Source: Clostridiales bacterium (lineage in GTDB: Bacteria > Bacillota > Clostridia > Christensenellales > Aristaeellaceae). From it: a stretch of 52,615 nt of DNA. The notes beneath the pieces are model-generated. The model made no database searches. It was not told the DNA's origin and was given only the letters and a program-made list of their open reading frames with translations. The DNA lies in NCBI GenBank assembly GCA_015056315.1, contig SVGN01000017.1, positions 1 to 52,615 on the forward strand. The letters are read 5' to 3'. Below, in pieces: positions 8,422 to 16,414 of this stretch (the first letter of the stretch is position 1; every line of letters starts with the position of its first letter). A program made the position numbers and the translations under genes.

Positions 8422-9288
8422 ATGCTGGAGATCATCATCAACCCCGCAGCGGGCAACGGCCGTGCAAAAGTGATCGCTCAGGAGATCGAAGCCTACCTGA
8501 AGGAAAAAGGCATTGCTTTCGAGATGCTCTTTACCACCGAGCCGGATCATGCCACCCAGCTGGCGCGTGAGGCAGCCGGGCGCGGGGCCGAGACCGTGAT
8601 CGCCGTGGGCGGCGATGGTACCATTACCGAAGTGGCCCGCGGGCTGGTGCACACCGGCACAGCGCTGGGCATCATCCCTGCGGGTACGGGCAACGACTTT
8701 ATCAAGGCGGTGGGCATTCCCAGAGACTGGCGCAGCGCCATTGATTTCATCCTCACCCACCCGGCGCGCCCGGTGAACACCGGCACCATGAACGACAGCT
8801 TCTTCATGAATGTGAGCGGTGCCGGTTTCGATGTAATGGTGCTGGATTACTCCATCGAGGCCAAGAAGCATTGCAGCGGCATCTGGCCGTATTTCTACGG
8901 CATCATCCGGGCCATCAAGAACTACAAGCCCTTCCGTATGCGGGTAGAGATCGGCGAGGATACCGTGATCGAGCGGGATTGCATGCTCTGCTCCGTAGCC
9001 AACGGCAAATATTTCGGCGGCGGCATTCCCATTGCCAAGCAGGCCGATGTGACCGACGGCCTGTTGGATATCCTTGTAGTGGATGCGGTGCCCCGCTGGA
9101 AGATCCCCTTCTACCTGCCCTCCATCATGCTGGGCACGCTGCCCCGGCGCAAGCCCGCACACCTGTACAAGGCAAGCAGCTGCCGCCTTTCCAGCCCCGG
9201 CATGCGCCTGAATATGGATGGCGAGATACTGCCGGTAGAAGATGCCTCCTTTGCCATTGAGACCGATGCGCTCCGGGTGCACTGGTAA
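8422..9288 (+). CDS. Diacylglycerol kinase-family lipid kinase (YegS/DgkB type)
   Basis: A 288-residue soluble lipid kinase. The nucleotide-binding signature GGDGT is at 63-67 and GTGND at 88-92, with the N-terminal strand motif NPAAGNG at 7-13. Members phosphorylate diacylglycerol, returning it to phosphatidic acid in membrane lipid turnover, or related lipids. The start is set at ATG 8422 after GAAAGG; a TTG 24 bp upstream lies too close to the promoter. A PlsY acyltransferase occurs about 17 kb away, consistent with ordinary glycerolipid metabolism. Whether it is the essential DgkB or a BmrU/YegS-like paralogue is not resolvable here. Confidence 0.9.
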   Translation: MLEIIINPAAGNGRAKVIAQEIEAYLKEKGIAFEMLFTTEPDHATQLAREAAGRGAETVIAVGGDGTITEVARGLVHTGTALGIIPAGTGNDFIKAVGIPRDWRSAIDFILTHPARPVNTGTMNDSFFMNVSGAGFDVMVLDYSIEAKKHCSGIWPYFYGIIRAIKNYKPFRMRVEIGEDTVIERDCMLCSVANGKYFGGGIPIAKQADVTDGLLDILVVDAVPRWKIPFYLPSIMLGTLPRRKPAHLYKASSCRLSSPGMRLNMDGEILPVEDASFAIETDALRVHW

Positions 9289-9317
9289 AATTATTAATCT
9301 TCGGTAAATATTCATTT

Positions 9318-9351
9318 TTGCATACGAATTCGGCCAATTATATGCTATACT
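9318..9351 (+). promoter_or_regulatory. Promoter of the Ala/Glu-rich protein gene
   Basis: TTGCAT (9318-9323), 17-bp spacer, then either TATGCT (9341-9346) or the overlapping extended element TGC-TATACT (9346-9351). The region is AT-rich compared with its surroundings. Confidence 0.65.
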
Positions 9352-9437
9352 ATATGATGAAAGCAGAGTATGCCCCCCAAGCAGGCCGGGGCTATGCTTA
9401 CCTCATACCACCCCCAACGAAAGGAAGGAACCCCCAA

Positions 9438-9938
9438 ATGAGCAATATCACCTCCAAGATCAAGACCGGCTGGCTCAAGTGCATGGAATCCATCGGTCAG
9501 GGCGCTGCCAACATGGCCGACAATGCCAAGCTGAAGCTGGGCGAACTGAGCATGGAGAATCGCCGCAAGGATCTGCTTGCCCAACTGCCCACCAAGGTAA
9601 TGCAGATGTGGAAGGATGGCATTGAGCTGCCCGAAGAGCTGTGCGGCATGCTGTCTGAGCTCAACGGCATCAACGAGGAGCTGGAGGCCTTGCACGCTGC
9701 CCGCCAGGCCAAGAAGCAGAAGCCTGCTATCACCGATGGCAAGGATGCTGCCGAGGCTGTGGAAGAGGCTGCCGCAGAAGTAGCCGAAGAGGCCACCGAA
9801 GCCATCGAGGATGCTACCGAAGAAACCGCCGAAGCCGTAGAAGAAGCTGCCGAAGAGATCGCCGAGGAAGTCACCGAAGCGGTTGCCGAGGCCGAGGAAG
9901 CCGTTCAGGAAGCTGCCGAGGAGCAGAACAACTACTAA
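9438..9938 (+). CDS. Acidic Ala/Glu-rich coiled-coil-like protein, function unknown
   Basis: A 166-residue protein with no recognised catalytic motif. Residues 1-95 are predicted helical with conserved-looking segments (KLKLGELSMENRRKDLLAQL). Residues about 103-162 are almost only Ala, Glu, Val, Ile and Thr, with Val/Ile recurring about every seven residues, as in a long amphipathic acidic helix or coiled coil. There is no signal peptide or membrane helix. AAGGAAGGAA precedes the ATG. It has its own promoter and terminator. The N-terminal part recalls small helical proteins often linked to zinc ribbons in Clostridia, but no Cys pairs are present; a scaffold or phasin-like role is only a guess. 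Confidence 0.75.
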   Translation: MSNITSKIKTGWLKCMESIGQGAANMADNAKLKLGELSMENRRKDLLAQLPTKVMQMWKDGIELPEELCGMLSELNGINEELEALHAARQAKKQKPAITDGKDAAEAVEEAAAEVAEEATEAIEDATEETAEAVEEAAEEIAEEVTEAVAEAEEAVQEAAEEQNNY

Positions 9939-9948
9939 GCCCATACAG

Positions 9949-9987
9949 GCAGCCGCAGCGCCCAGCGTTGCGGCTGCTTTTGCATTT
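9949..9987 (+). terminator. Terminator of the Ala/Glu-rich protein gene
   Basis: A 9-bp GC stem (9949-9957 with 9969-9977) followed by TTTTGCATTTT. Confidence 0.85.
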
Positions 9988-10025
9988 TGGGGCTTTCTGC
10001 CATACCAAGAAAGGATGAAACAACA

Positions 10026-10403
10026 GTGATCGATTTTTCCAACGCCAGCTACCTGAAGCTGCGCACCGTACCCACCGAGAATTACCACGGTGCCGTGCAG
10101 AGCCTGCTTCTGCCCGATGAGCGCATCGAGGCTGCCTACCAGAGCATACGGGATGGGCTCGTCTTTACCGACCGGCGCATCATTGCCATCAACGTGCAGG
10201 GCGTTACCGGCAAGAAGAAGGACTTTACCTCTCTGCCCTACAGCCGCATCCAGGCGTTTTCTGTGGAGACCGCAGGCGTGATCGACCTGGACAGCGAGCT
10301 GGAGCTCTGGTTCTCCGGCCTGGGCCGGGTAAAACTGGAGTTCACCCGGGACAGCGATGTGGGCCATCTTTGCAGGCTGATCGCTGCACACACGCTGAAG
10401 TGA
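10026..10403 (+). CDS. PH-domain protein (bPH_1, YvbH-like)
   Basis: A 125-residue bacterial pleckstrin-homology domain protein. The segments RIEAAYQSIRDGLVFTDRRI, then QGVTGKKKDFTSLPY, then FSVETAGVIDLDSEL are characteristic of the bPH_1 family, whose members form ring-like oligomers of unknown function. Length equals a single domain. The start appears to be GTG 10026, since the preceding AAAGGA matches a ribosome site about 10 bp upstream and the earlier in-frame region overlaps the terminator of the previous gene. It may be co-transcribed with the downstream regulator (81 bp gap). Confidence 0.85.
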   Translation: MIDFSNASYLKLRTVPTENYHGAVQSLLLPDERIEAAYQSIRDGLVFTDRRIIAINVQGVTGKKKDFTSLPYSRIQAFSVETAGVIDLDSELELWFSGLGRVKLEFTRDSDVGHLCRLIAAHTLK

Positions 10404-10484
10404 GCCTTCTCTACGGAGCGCAGGTTGCCAAAGGGGCCGGGCTGCGGTATGCTGGCTGAGCAGACCACAGAGGAGGGAAAAACC

Positions 10485-11069
10485 ATGAGCAACTATGTGA
10501 CCGCCGATACCATCCGCAGCCTGCGGGAGGCCGCAGGCCTTACCCAGCGCCAGCTGGCGGATGTGCTTTCGATCAGCGACAAGACCGTATCCAAATGGGA
10601 GACCGGGCGGGGCTTGCCGGATGTTTCGCTGCTGGCACCCCTGGCAGCTGCACTGGGAGTCTCCGTTTCGGAGCTGCTCTCCGGGCGGTGCATACAGAAC
10701 CGCAACCGGGGCAGCAACCTGCTCCGGAGCAAATTCTACGTGTGCCCGCTCTGCGGCAACATCATCCATGCGGTCGGTGAGGGCTCTTACAGCTGCTGCG
10801 GCGTAACGCTGCCGCCCTTGGAGGCCGAGCCGGAGGACGACGGCCACCGCATCTGCATAGAAGCAGTAGAGAACGAGCATTTCCTCACCCTCGACCACCC
10901 CATGACCAAGGAGCATGCCCTGAGCTTTATCGCCTGGGTGACCGGCGACCGGCTCACGCTGGTCAAGTGGTACCCGGAGGGCAATGCGGAGACCCGTATC
11001 CAGCTGCGGGGGCACGGCATACTGTATGTATACTGCAACCGGCACGGGCTGTTCATGCGGCGGATATGA
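10485..11069 (+). CDS. XRE regulator fused to a desulfoferrodoxin/superoxide-reductase-like domain
   Basis: A 194-residue two-part protein. Residues 8-65 form an XRE helix-turn-helix (LTQRQLADVLSISDKTVSKW). Residues 84-194 resemble desulfoferrodoxin: Cys87, Cys90 and Cys104-Cys105 match a rubredoxin-like Fe(Cys)4 site, and His121, His138 (HPM), His144 (KEH), Cys184 and His187 (YCNRHGL) match the five ligands of the superoxide reductase centre. An iron-based redox or oxygen sensor controlling transcription is the natural inference; catalytic superoxide reduction is an alternative. The start follows AGAGGAGGG. The PH-domain gene precedes and an ECF sigma gene follows after a terminator. The domain assignment is strong; the role is inferred. 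Confidence 0.87.
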   Translation: MSNYVTADTIRSLREAAGLTQRQLADVLSISDKTVSKWETGRGLPDVSLLAPLAAALGVSVSELLSGRCIQNRNRGSNLLRSKFYVCPLCGNIIHAVGEGSYSCCGVTLPPLEAEPEDDGHRICIEAVENEHFLTLDHPMTKEHALSFIAWVTGDRLTLVKWYPEGNAETRIQLRGHGILYVYCNRHGLFMRRI

Positions 11070-11109
11070 GCCGGTTTGAGCTGCTTGCAAAACAGGCGGC
11101 TCTTTTTTT
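11068..11109 (+). terminator. Terminator after the XRE-SOR gene
   Basis: GAGCCG (11068-11073, overlapping the stop codon) pairs with CGGCTC (11097-11102) and is followed by seven T. The outer stem is short; the T-tract is strong. Confidence 0.75.
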
Positions 11110-11117
11110 GATCAACT

Positions 11118-11145
11118 TTTAAGTTTTTTCTTTTCCTTTCGTCTA
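11118..11145 (+). promoter_or_regulatory. Possible ECF-type promoter upstream of the sigma gene
   Basis: TTTAAG...16 bp...CGTCTA (11140-11145) resembles the AAC/CGTC architecture of promoters read by extracytoplasmic-function sigma factors, with a T-rich spacer. The -35 has AAG instead of AAC. The position, 23 bp before the ECF sigma start, suggests autoregulation. Confidence 0.4.
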
Positions 11146-11168
11146 ATGGGTTGAGGAGGTGATCTTCT

Positions 11169-11690
11169 GTGGGCAAGATTCAGGCGCCGGATCAGACCCC
11201 ATTGGAGAAGCTGGACGAATGGATCCGGGCGTACGAAAAGGATCTGCTGCGCATTTGCTGCCTGTACCTGAGAGATTGGAGCCTGGCAGAGGATGCGGTG
11301 CAGGAGACCTTTTTGAAGGCCTATAAGCAGATGGATTCCTTCCGGGGAGAAAGCCACGAAAAAACCTGGCTGACCCGGATCGCGCTGAACCAATGCAGGG
11401 ATATGCGCCGCGGCGCATGGTTCCGCTTTGTAGACCCACGGGTATCCATCGACCGTTTGCCCGGCACGACTCCCCCACCCAGCGCGGAGCATGTGGCCCT
11501 GACCACGGCCATTGCAAAGCTGCGGCCGAAGTATATGGAGGTAGTGCTTTTGTACTACTACGAGGGCTACCGAATGAAGGAGATAGCCCAGATGCTGCAT
11601 ATTACCGAGGCTGCGGTTTCCACACGCATCCGCAAAGCCAAAGAAAAGCTGAAGGACGAGCTGGAAGGAGGGAACGACCATGATGAATGA
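11169..11690 (+). CDS. ECF-type RNA polymerase sigma factor (sigma-70 family)
   Basis: A 173-residue sigma factor with region 2 (residues 20-85: YLRDWSLAEDAVQETFLKAY, then TWLTRIALNQCRD) and region 4 (about 110-165: YEGYRMKEIAQMLHITEAAV, a helix-turn-helix). No region 1.1 or 3 is present, as expected for ECF factors. It uses a GTG start preceded by a near-perfect AGGAGGTGAT. The stop overlaps the next gene by 11 bp, the typical arrangement with a cognate anti-sigma factor. The signal is unknown. Confidence 0.93.
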   Translation: MGKIQAPDQTPLEKLDEWIRAYEKDLLRICCLYLRDWSLAEDAVQETFLKAYKQMDSFRGESHEKTWLTRIALNQCRDMRRGAWFRFVDPRVSIDRLPGTTPPPSAEHVALTTAIAKLRPKYMEVVLLYYYEGYRMKEIAQMLHITEAAVSTRIRKAKEKLKDELEGGNDHDE

Positions 11691-12948
11691 CCGGGAGATC
11701 CAAAAGAAGGTGCAAAGCGCCATCAACGATTGCACCCGGGGCATCGACGAGGCTCCTTCCCTGCGCAGCCGATTGCTGATGCAAGCGAAAGGAGAAGCCC
11801 CTGTGAAAAAACGTTTTACCGCCGCCATGGCGCTGGCGATGACCATGATCCTGCTGGTTACCGGCGCAGTTGCCGCCACGCTGCTCCATACCGATGTACT
11901 GAGCTGGCTGTTCCGCAGTGATCAAAACGACCTGCCAAACGAAGTGCTGCAGCTGGTCACCGAGCCCGGCCTGACCCACAGCACCGAGCAGCTCAAGGTG
12001 ACCCTGGCAGAGACCCTGTTCGACGGCAACAACCTTTCGGTTGGCCTTACCCTGGAAAACCCCACCGACGAACTTCTCATCTACACCGTTGACCATGCCA
12101 CGCTGAACGGCGTGCCCCTGGTCTACGAGAGCGCCATGTTCCCGTATAACGGCATCGGTCAGGCGATGGGCGGCGAGCTGGAGGGCAAAGCCCTCAGCAA
12201 GCAGACCCGGGTATTTGCCACCTATACAGGCACCCTTGCCGCCGACCCGGCAAACGAAGCGGAGCCCCTCGGCGACCTTGCCCGGAAGCAGCCCCTGCAG
12301 GCGGCAGAGGAAGCCACCTTCTCCATTTGTGTGGAGGTGTTCCGCCCCCGCACCACCCCCGTCTACCTGGCCCCCGACGAACACCTGAACGGCAGCCTGC
12401 TGGCCCCCAACACCCTGGCCGTGGAGCGGGAGACCGATCTGGTACAGTTGGGGGAGGTCGTCTCCGACCGCTCCCTGCTGGAGAAGGTAGCATCGGTGGA
12501 GGCGGTCTTCCCCATTCAGATGCAGGCTCCCGCCATTACTGAGGTGACCGCCCAGCCCGGCGTGTACGAAAACGCACTGTTTGCCCTGGAGGTGGAGCAC
12601 TTCAGCCTGAAGCCCACCAGCGGCCGGATGGATGCCGCCATTACCATTCACGAGCCGGAAGCGACAAACAAGAAGCTGCCGAAGGATCTTACCTTCTTCG
12701 AGGTATTCCCGGAAAACGTGTTCGAGCAGGCAAAAGCCACCGGCGACCCCGCCCAGGCGCTGCGGCTGCGCACGGTAAGCGGCGGCAGCCGCTATGTTCA
12801 GGGGAGCGATACCCTCAGCGGCTGCCGGATCGAAGCCTCCTTCGGTGCCACCTCCGGCCTCCTGCCCGGCGGTGTGTATCTGGTATGGTATACCGATAAC
12901 AACGGCGCTCTGGATTGGGATACCGCCATCCACGTGCCGCTGAAGTAA
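11680..12948 (+). CDS. Putative membrane anti-sigma factor with large extracytoplasmic domain
   Basis: A 422-residue protein overlapping the sigma gene by 11 bp. Residues 1-45 are cytoplasmic and helical, likely the sigma-binding part; a single membrane helix lies at about 47-66 (FTAAMALAMTMILLVTGAVA); the remaining 350 residues are outside the membrane and beta-rich. This topology matches DUF4179-type anti-sigma partners of ECF factors in Firmicutes. No zinc HxxxCxxC motif is visible, so it is not a ZAS-type anti-sigma. The assignment rests on context and topology rather than on a sequence signature. Confidence 0.72.
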   Translation: MMNDREIQKKVQSAINDCTRGIDEAPSLRSRLLMQAKGEAPVKKRFTAAMALAMTMILLVTGAVAATLLHTDVLSWLFRSDQNDLPNEVLQLVTEPGLTHSTEQLKVTLAETLFDGNNLSVGLTLENPTDELLIYTVDHATLNGVPLVYESAMFPYNGIGQAMGGELEGKALSKQTRVFATYTGTLAADPANEAEPLGDLARKQPLQAAEEATFSICVEVFRPRTTPVYLAPDEHLNGSLLAPNTLAVERETDLVQLGEVVSDRSLLEKVASVEAVFPIQMQAPAITEVTAQPGVYENALFALEVEHFSLKPTSGRMDAAITIHEPEATNKKLPKDLTFFEVFPENVFEQAKATGDPAQALRLRTVSGGSRYVQGSDTLSGCRIEASFGATSGLLPGGVYLVWYTDNNGALDWDTAIHVPLK

Positions 12949-12949
12949 A

Positions 12950-12987
12950 CAAAAAAGGAACGGAGTATCTGCTCCGCTCCTTTTTTG
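12950..12987. terminator. Bidirectional terminator between convergent genes
   Basis: A 16-bp stem with one mismatch (12950-12965 with 12972-12987), with A6 on the left and T6 on the right arm, so U-tracts are formed in both directions. It serves the anti-sigma gene and the reverse-strand hydrolase. Confidence 0.9.
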
Positions 12988-12992
12988 TTTGT

Positions 12993-13655
12993 TTACAGCC
13001 CGTCCGCGAAGCCGTTCACGATCCGTGCCAGCACTTCGCCCTTTGTGATGTAGCTGCTGTGGGTCTCTCCGGGCAGGCGCATCAGCTTTGCGCCGGGGAT
13101 GTTGGCAGCGATCTCCTCAAGATGCCTGCGGCTGATCATATCCCGGCTGCCGCCGGTGATCAGCACCGGGCAGGCGATGGCCCCCAACTGCCCGGGAGTG
13201 ATATCCGGCTCCGTCAGCATCAGGCGGAAGAGGGGCGAACGGTTGAACCGGTACATGAGCCGGAACAGCGTGAGCCAGCCGGGACGGATGCCCTCCGGGC
13301 GGGTATTGGCACCGCAGGCCACCACGCCGCCCAGCAACGCCGGGTAATGGGCGGCCAGCAGCAGCCCCAGGATGCCGCCATCGCTGAAGCCGCACAGCAG
13401 CGGCTTTTCCAGCCCCAGGGTTTCGATAAAGCAGCGGATATCCTCCGCCATATCGGAATAATGGTATTCCTCCACAGGGAAGCTCCGCCCATGGCCCCGG
13501 CTGTCGATGGCATAAACGCAGAAGCGTTCCTTCAGCAACGCCACTGCCCGGTCGAAGATGGTGTGATCCTCCCCGTTGCCGTGGAGCAGCAGCAGCGGCT
13601 GCCCCTTGCCCGACACCTGGTAATACAGCACGCCCTGCGGCGTTTGCAGCTCCAT
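12993..13655 (-). CDS. Alpha/beta-fold hydrolase
   Basis: A 220-residue serine hydrolase. The oxyanion motif LLHGNGEDH is near residue 25, the nucleophile elbow GFSDGG (Ser about 90) and the C-terminal catalytic His in ETHSSY (about 200) are visible; the acidic member is probably the Asp of GGSRD. The substrate cannot be assigned; similarity is to small esterase/lactonase-type enzymes. It begins 12 bp after the sugar isomerase gene, so the two are probably co-transcribed from the promoter at 14547-14575. Confidence 0.85.
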   Translation of the reverse strand: MELQTPQGVLYYQVSGKGQPLLLLHGNGEDHTIFDRAVALLKERFCVYAIDSRGHGRSFPVEEYHYSDMAEDIRCFIETLGLEKPLLCGFSDGGILGLLLAAHYPALLGGVVACGANTRPEGIRPGWLTLFRLMYRFNRSPLFRLMLTEPDITPGQLGAIACPVLITGGSRDMISRRHLEEIAANIPGAKLMRLPGETHSSYITKGEVLARIVNGFADGL

Positions 13656-13667
13656 AGTGCGCGCCCC

Positions 13668-14507
13668 TTACTCAATAGCATCCAGCATGCGCTGGATGTG
13701 CTCGCGGGCCGCCTGAGCGTTCTCGGGCTTGGTCTCCTCGAAGGTCATATCGATGTGGGGCTTCCTGAGCTTGGCAAAGCGCAGCACGGCGCTGTAATCC
13801 ATCTCGCCCAGACCGGCTGCCATGCAGGGCATGTTCTCGGTGCCGCTAGAGATGTAATCCTTGATGTGGATGACGGCGATCTCCCGGCCCAGCAGCTCGA
13901 TGGCCTCGGCGATCACCTCGTCCCGGCGGTGCAGGTTATCCGGGTGCAGCAGGTTGACGGGATCCAGAATGATCTGCAGATTGGGCGAGGCGATGGCATC
14001 CAGCACCCGGCGGGCGCGCTTGCCATCGCAGACGATGTGGCGGTAGACCGGCTCAATGGCCAGGGTCACGCCCAGCTTCTCGGCGGTCTTGACCACCGGC
14101 TCCACCCGGCGGATGAACATCTCCAGCGCCGCATCGGTGTGGCTGTGCTCCGGGTCGTAGCGGTATTCCGGGTTGGGGTTGCCGGTCTCGGTGCCCACCA
14201 CGCCCGCACCCATCCACTTGGCCAACTGCAGATGGGCCACATAGCGGGCTACGGTATCCTTGTAGGCGCTCTCGTCCGGGTGGGTCAGGTTCAGGTAGCA
14301 GCCCAGAACGGCCACATCCAGCCCATCCAGCGATTTTTTAACAAAGCTGGCCAGACCCGGGCTGGCCACCATGGGATCCATATAGGCGGGAGAGATACAC
14401 TTGCTGAGCGCCAGATGGACGCATTCGTACCCCTGTGCTTTAACGATCTGTGCCCGCTCCGCAAGGGTGCCCGGGGCGGCATCGTGCATTCTGATACCCA
14501 AAGACAT
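13668..14507 (-). CDS. Sugar phosphate isomerase/epimerase (xylose-isomerase-like TIM barrel)
   Basis: A 279-residue AP-endonuclease-2-type TIM barrel. Typical metal-binding strands are visible: GTETGN around residue 110, AIEPVYRHIV around 160, ILDPVNLLHPDN around 190 and VIHIKDY around 220. Members isomerise or epimerise sugars, inositols or hydroxy acids; the substrate is unknown. The start is ATG 14507, placed by AGGAGGAAC; a longer reading would run through the promoter. It is the first gene of a two-gene operon with the hydrolase. Confidence 0.85.
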   Translation of the reverse strand: MSLGIRMHDAAPGTLAERAQIVKAQGYECVHLALSKCISPAYMDPMVASPGLASFVKKSLDGLDVAVLGCYLNLTHPDESAYKDTVARYVAHLQLAKWMGAGVVGTETGNPNPEYRYDPEHSHTDAALEMFIRRVEPVVKTAEKLGVTLAIEPVYRHIVCDGKRARRVLDAIASPNLQIILDPVNLLHPDNLHRRDEVIAEAIELLGREIAVIHIKDYISSGTENMPCMAAGLGEMDYSAVLRFAKLRKPHIDMTFEETKPENAQAAREHIQRMLDAIE

Positions 14508-14546
14508 GCTTTTGTTCCTCCTGTACAGGAATTTTTGGCTATACAC

Positions 14547-14575
14547 AGTATAATGGATTTTTCCGGCATTTGCAA
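14547..14575 (-). promoter_or_regulatory. Promoter of the isomerase-hydrolase operon
   Basis: On the reverse strand: TTGCAA (14570-14575), 17-bp spacer, TATACT (14547-14552). The TTGCAA is itself palindromic and lies 2 bp from the forward-strand -35 of the neighbouring promoter. Confidence 0.82.
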
Positions 14576-14577
14576 TC

Positions 14578-14606
14578 TTGTAACCGGCTCTTTTTCGTGG
14601 TAGCAT
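14578..14606 (+). promoter_or_regulatory. Promoter of the small kinase gene
   Basis: TTGTAA (14578-14583), 17-bp spacer, TAGCAT (14601-14606). It is arranged back-to-back with the divergent operon promoter. Confidence 0.6.
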
Positions 14607-14638
14607 AAAGCCACACCCAACACGGAGGAATATGCACT

Positions 14639-15127
14639 ATGGCAACCTTGCACCTGATCTGCGGCACCATCGCCAGCGGAAAGACCACCTATGCCCGCAA
14701 GCTGATGGCAGAAAAACCCGCGCTGCTGCTCTCGGTAGACGAGGTAACGCTGGCGCTGGAGGGGCTTTTGCCGCCGGAAAAGCACGACGCAACGACCCTG
14801 CGGGTAAAGCAACTGCTGCTGGCAAAGGCCCGGCAGGCGCTGGCTGCCGGGCTGGATGTGATCTTCGATTGGGGCTTCTGGCAAAAGGAAGAGCGTGCCG
14901 CCATGGAAGCGACCCTTCGCAGGGATGGCATCGAGCACCTGTGGCACTACGTGGATGTTTCACAGGAACAGTTGGCAAAGCAGATCCAAAAACGAAACGA
15001 AGCGGTTTTGAAGGGCGAGACCTCCGCCTATTACGTGGATGAGGGGCTTTGGCAGAAATGCCTTTCCCTCTTTGAAGCCCCCGATGCCGGGGAGATCCAC
15101 ATCCGGTATACACCGACGGACAACTGA
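14639..15127 (+). CDS. P-loop ATP-binding protein, probable small-molecule or nucleic acid kinase
   Basis: A 162-residue AAA_33/zeta-toxin-like P-loop protein. Walker A is GTIASGKTT (9-17), followed by SVDEV about 20 residues later and an FDWGFW segment in the place of the acceptor-binding acidic motif. Relatives phosphorylate chloramphenicol, polynucleotides or UDP-sugars, or are hypothetical. No antitoxin-like gene is adjacent, so a toxin role is not supported. The start at 14639 is preferred over an overlapping out-of-frame ATG 7 bp earlier because only this frame encodes the P-loop protein. Confidence 0.78.
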   Translation: MATLHLICGTIASGKTTYARKLMAEKPALLLSVDEVTLALEGLLPPEKHDATTLRVKQLLLAKARQALAAGLDVIFDWGFWQKEERAAMEATLRRDGIEHLWHYVDVSQEQLAKQIQKRNEAVLKGETSAYYVDEGLWQKCLSLFEAPDAGEIHIRYTPTDN

Positions 15128-15131
15128 TGCA

Positions 15132-15165
15132 AAAGGAGCCGTGCGAAAGGCCGCACCGCTCCTTT
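15132..15165. terminator. Bidirectional terminator
   Basis: AAAGGAGC-C-GTGCG pairs with CGCAC-C-GCTCCTTT around a 6-base loop (one C:C mismatch). It separates the kinase gene from the convergent carboxypeptidase gene and has T3-4 on both sides. Confidence 0.8.
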
Positions 15166-15169
15166 CTGT

Positions 15170-16330
15170 TTACCGCCAGTTGCCCAGCACCCGCAAAAAG
15201 CCCTCCACCAGCCCGGGCATGCCCACGCCCTGCGCCGCCACAGCAGGCACCTTGGCGATCTCCTGCCCGGCCAGCAGCACCCGTACCATACCGATGGTCT
15301 GCCCCTCGGCGACCGGCGCTTCCACCACCTCGGGCAGCTCCACCTCCAGTGACAGCTGCTTTTCCTGCCCGGTCTTCAGCAGCATGCTGATGCCGCTGCC
15401 CACCGCCGCCTCCACCTGCTGGGCCATGCCCAGATGCACCGGCACATGCTTGCCGAGCAGATCGCCCTTGTTGAGCAGGGTGATGCGCCGGTATCCGGCA
15501 AAGCCGTAGTCCAGCATAGCCCGGGCTTCATCGAAGCGGGTCTGGCTCACCGGCACCCCCAGCACGATGGCAATGAGCCGCATACCGTTCTTCTGCGCCG
15601 TTGCGGCAAGGCAGTAGCGGGAATCGTCCGCTGAGCCGGTCTTCAGGCCGTCGCAGCCATCGTAGAAGCGCACCAGACGGTTGGTATTGGTCAGGTCGGT
15701 GGTACGGCCGCTGGGGTGGGTGAGGGTATCCAGCCAGACAGAGGCATGGGTGAAGTACTCCGGGTGCTTACACACCTGACAGGCCAGTGCAGCCACATCC
15801 GCTGCGGTGGTGTACTGGCCCTCCACCGGCAGGCCGGTGGCGTTGATATAGCAGGTATCGGTCATGCCCAGCTCCCGGGCCCGGGCGTTCATCATCTGGG
15901 CAAACTCGCTCTCGGTGCCTGCGATGTGCTCGGCAATGGCCACCGCCGCATCGTTGGCGCTGGCAATGATGGTGGAGCGGAGCAGATCCCGCAGGGGATA
16001 GACCGCACCCGCATCCAGCAGCGCCTGACTGCCGATCTGCCCGGCTGCATGTTGGCTGACGGTGACCTGATCCTCCAGGCTCAGCCGACCTGCCTCCAAC
16101 TGCTCCAGACAGATGAGCAGCGTCATCAGCTTGGTGATGCTGGCCACCGGGCGCTTCTCCCGGGCATTCTTCTCAAAGATCACGGTGCCTGTCTCTGCCT
16201 CCAGCAATACAGCGCTGCCTGCGGTCAGCTCCAGGGGCACGGCGGTCTCCAGCGGGGCTGCGTGGGCGCAGCCGAGGCACAGCAGCAGCGCCACAAACGC
16301 TGCCGTTACCCGAATACAGATCTTTCTCAT
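15170..16330 (-). CDS. D-alanyl-D-alanine carboxypeptidase (DacF/PBP5-type, S11 peptidase)
   Basis: A 386-residue secreted penicillin-binding protein that trims the terminal D-Ala from peptidoglycan pentapeptides. The signal peptide runs to about residue 25 (cleavage after AHA). The active-site motifs are S64-I-T-K67, S124-A-N126 and KTG in DGLKTGSADD. A C-terminal beta-rich PBP5-like domain follows. The start was set at the ATG following AAGGAGCG; an upstream extension would disrupt the signal peptide. In endospore formers DacF works in the cortex, but housekeeping DacA is equally possible here. Confidence 0.93.
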   Translation of the reverse strand: MRKICIRVTAAFVALLLCLGCAHAAPLETAVPLELTAGSAVLLEAETGTVIFEKNAREKRPVASITKLMTLLICLEQLEAGRLSLEDQVTVSQHAAGQIGSQALLDAGAVYPLRDLLRSTIIASANDAAVAIAEHIAGTESEFAQMMNARARELGMTDTCYINATGLPVEGQYTTAADVAALACQVCKHPEYFTHASVWLDTLTHPSGRTTDLTNTNRLVRFYDGCDGLKTGSADDSRYCLAATAQKNGMRLIAIVLGVPVSQTRFDEARAMLDYGFAGYRRITLLNKGDLLGKHVPVHLGMAQQVEAAVGSGISMLLKTGQEKQLSLEVELPEVVEAPVAEGQTIGMVRVLLAGQEIAKVPAVAAQGVGMPGLVEGFLRVLGNWR

Positions 16331-16414
16331 ACAAAACGCTCCTTCCACGGCTGTTGTGAACAGCATACGCGCGGAAGGAGCGATTTAGGCTATCGAAGTT
16401 TGGGGTTTTCGGGC

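Noticed and set aside
14639..15127. Zeta-toxin assignment for the small P-loop kinase
   Set aside because: There is no epsilon-like antitoxin gene adjacent; the neighbours are a divergent isomerase operon and a convergent carboxypeptidase, so a metabolic kinase is more probable.
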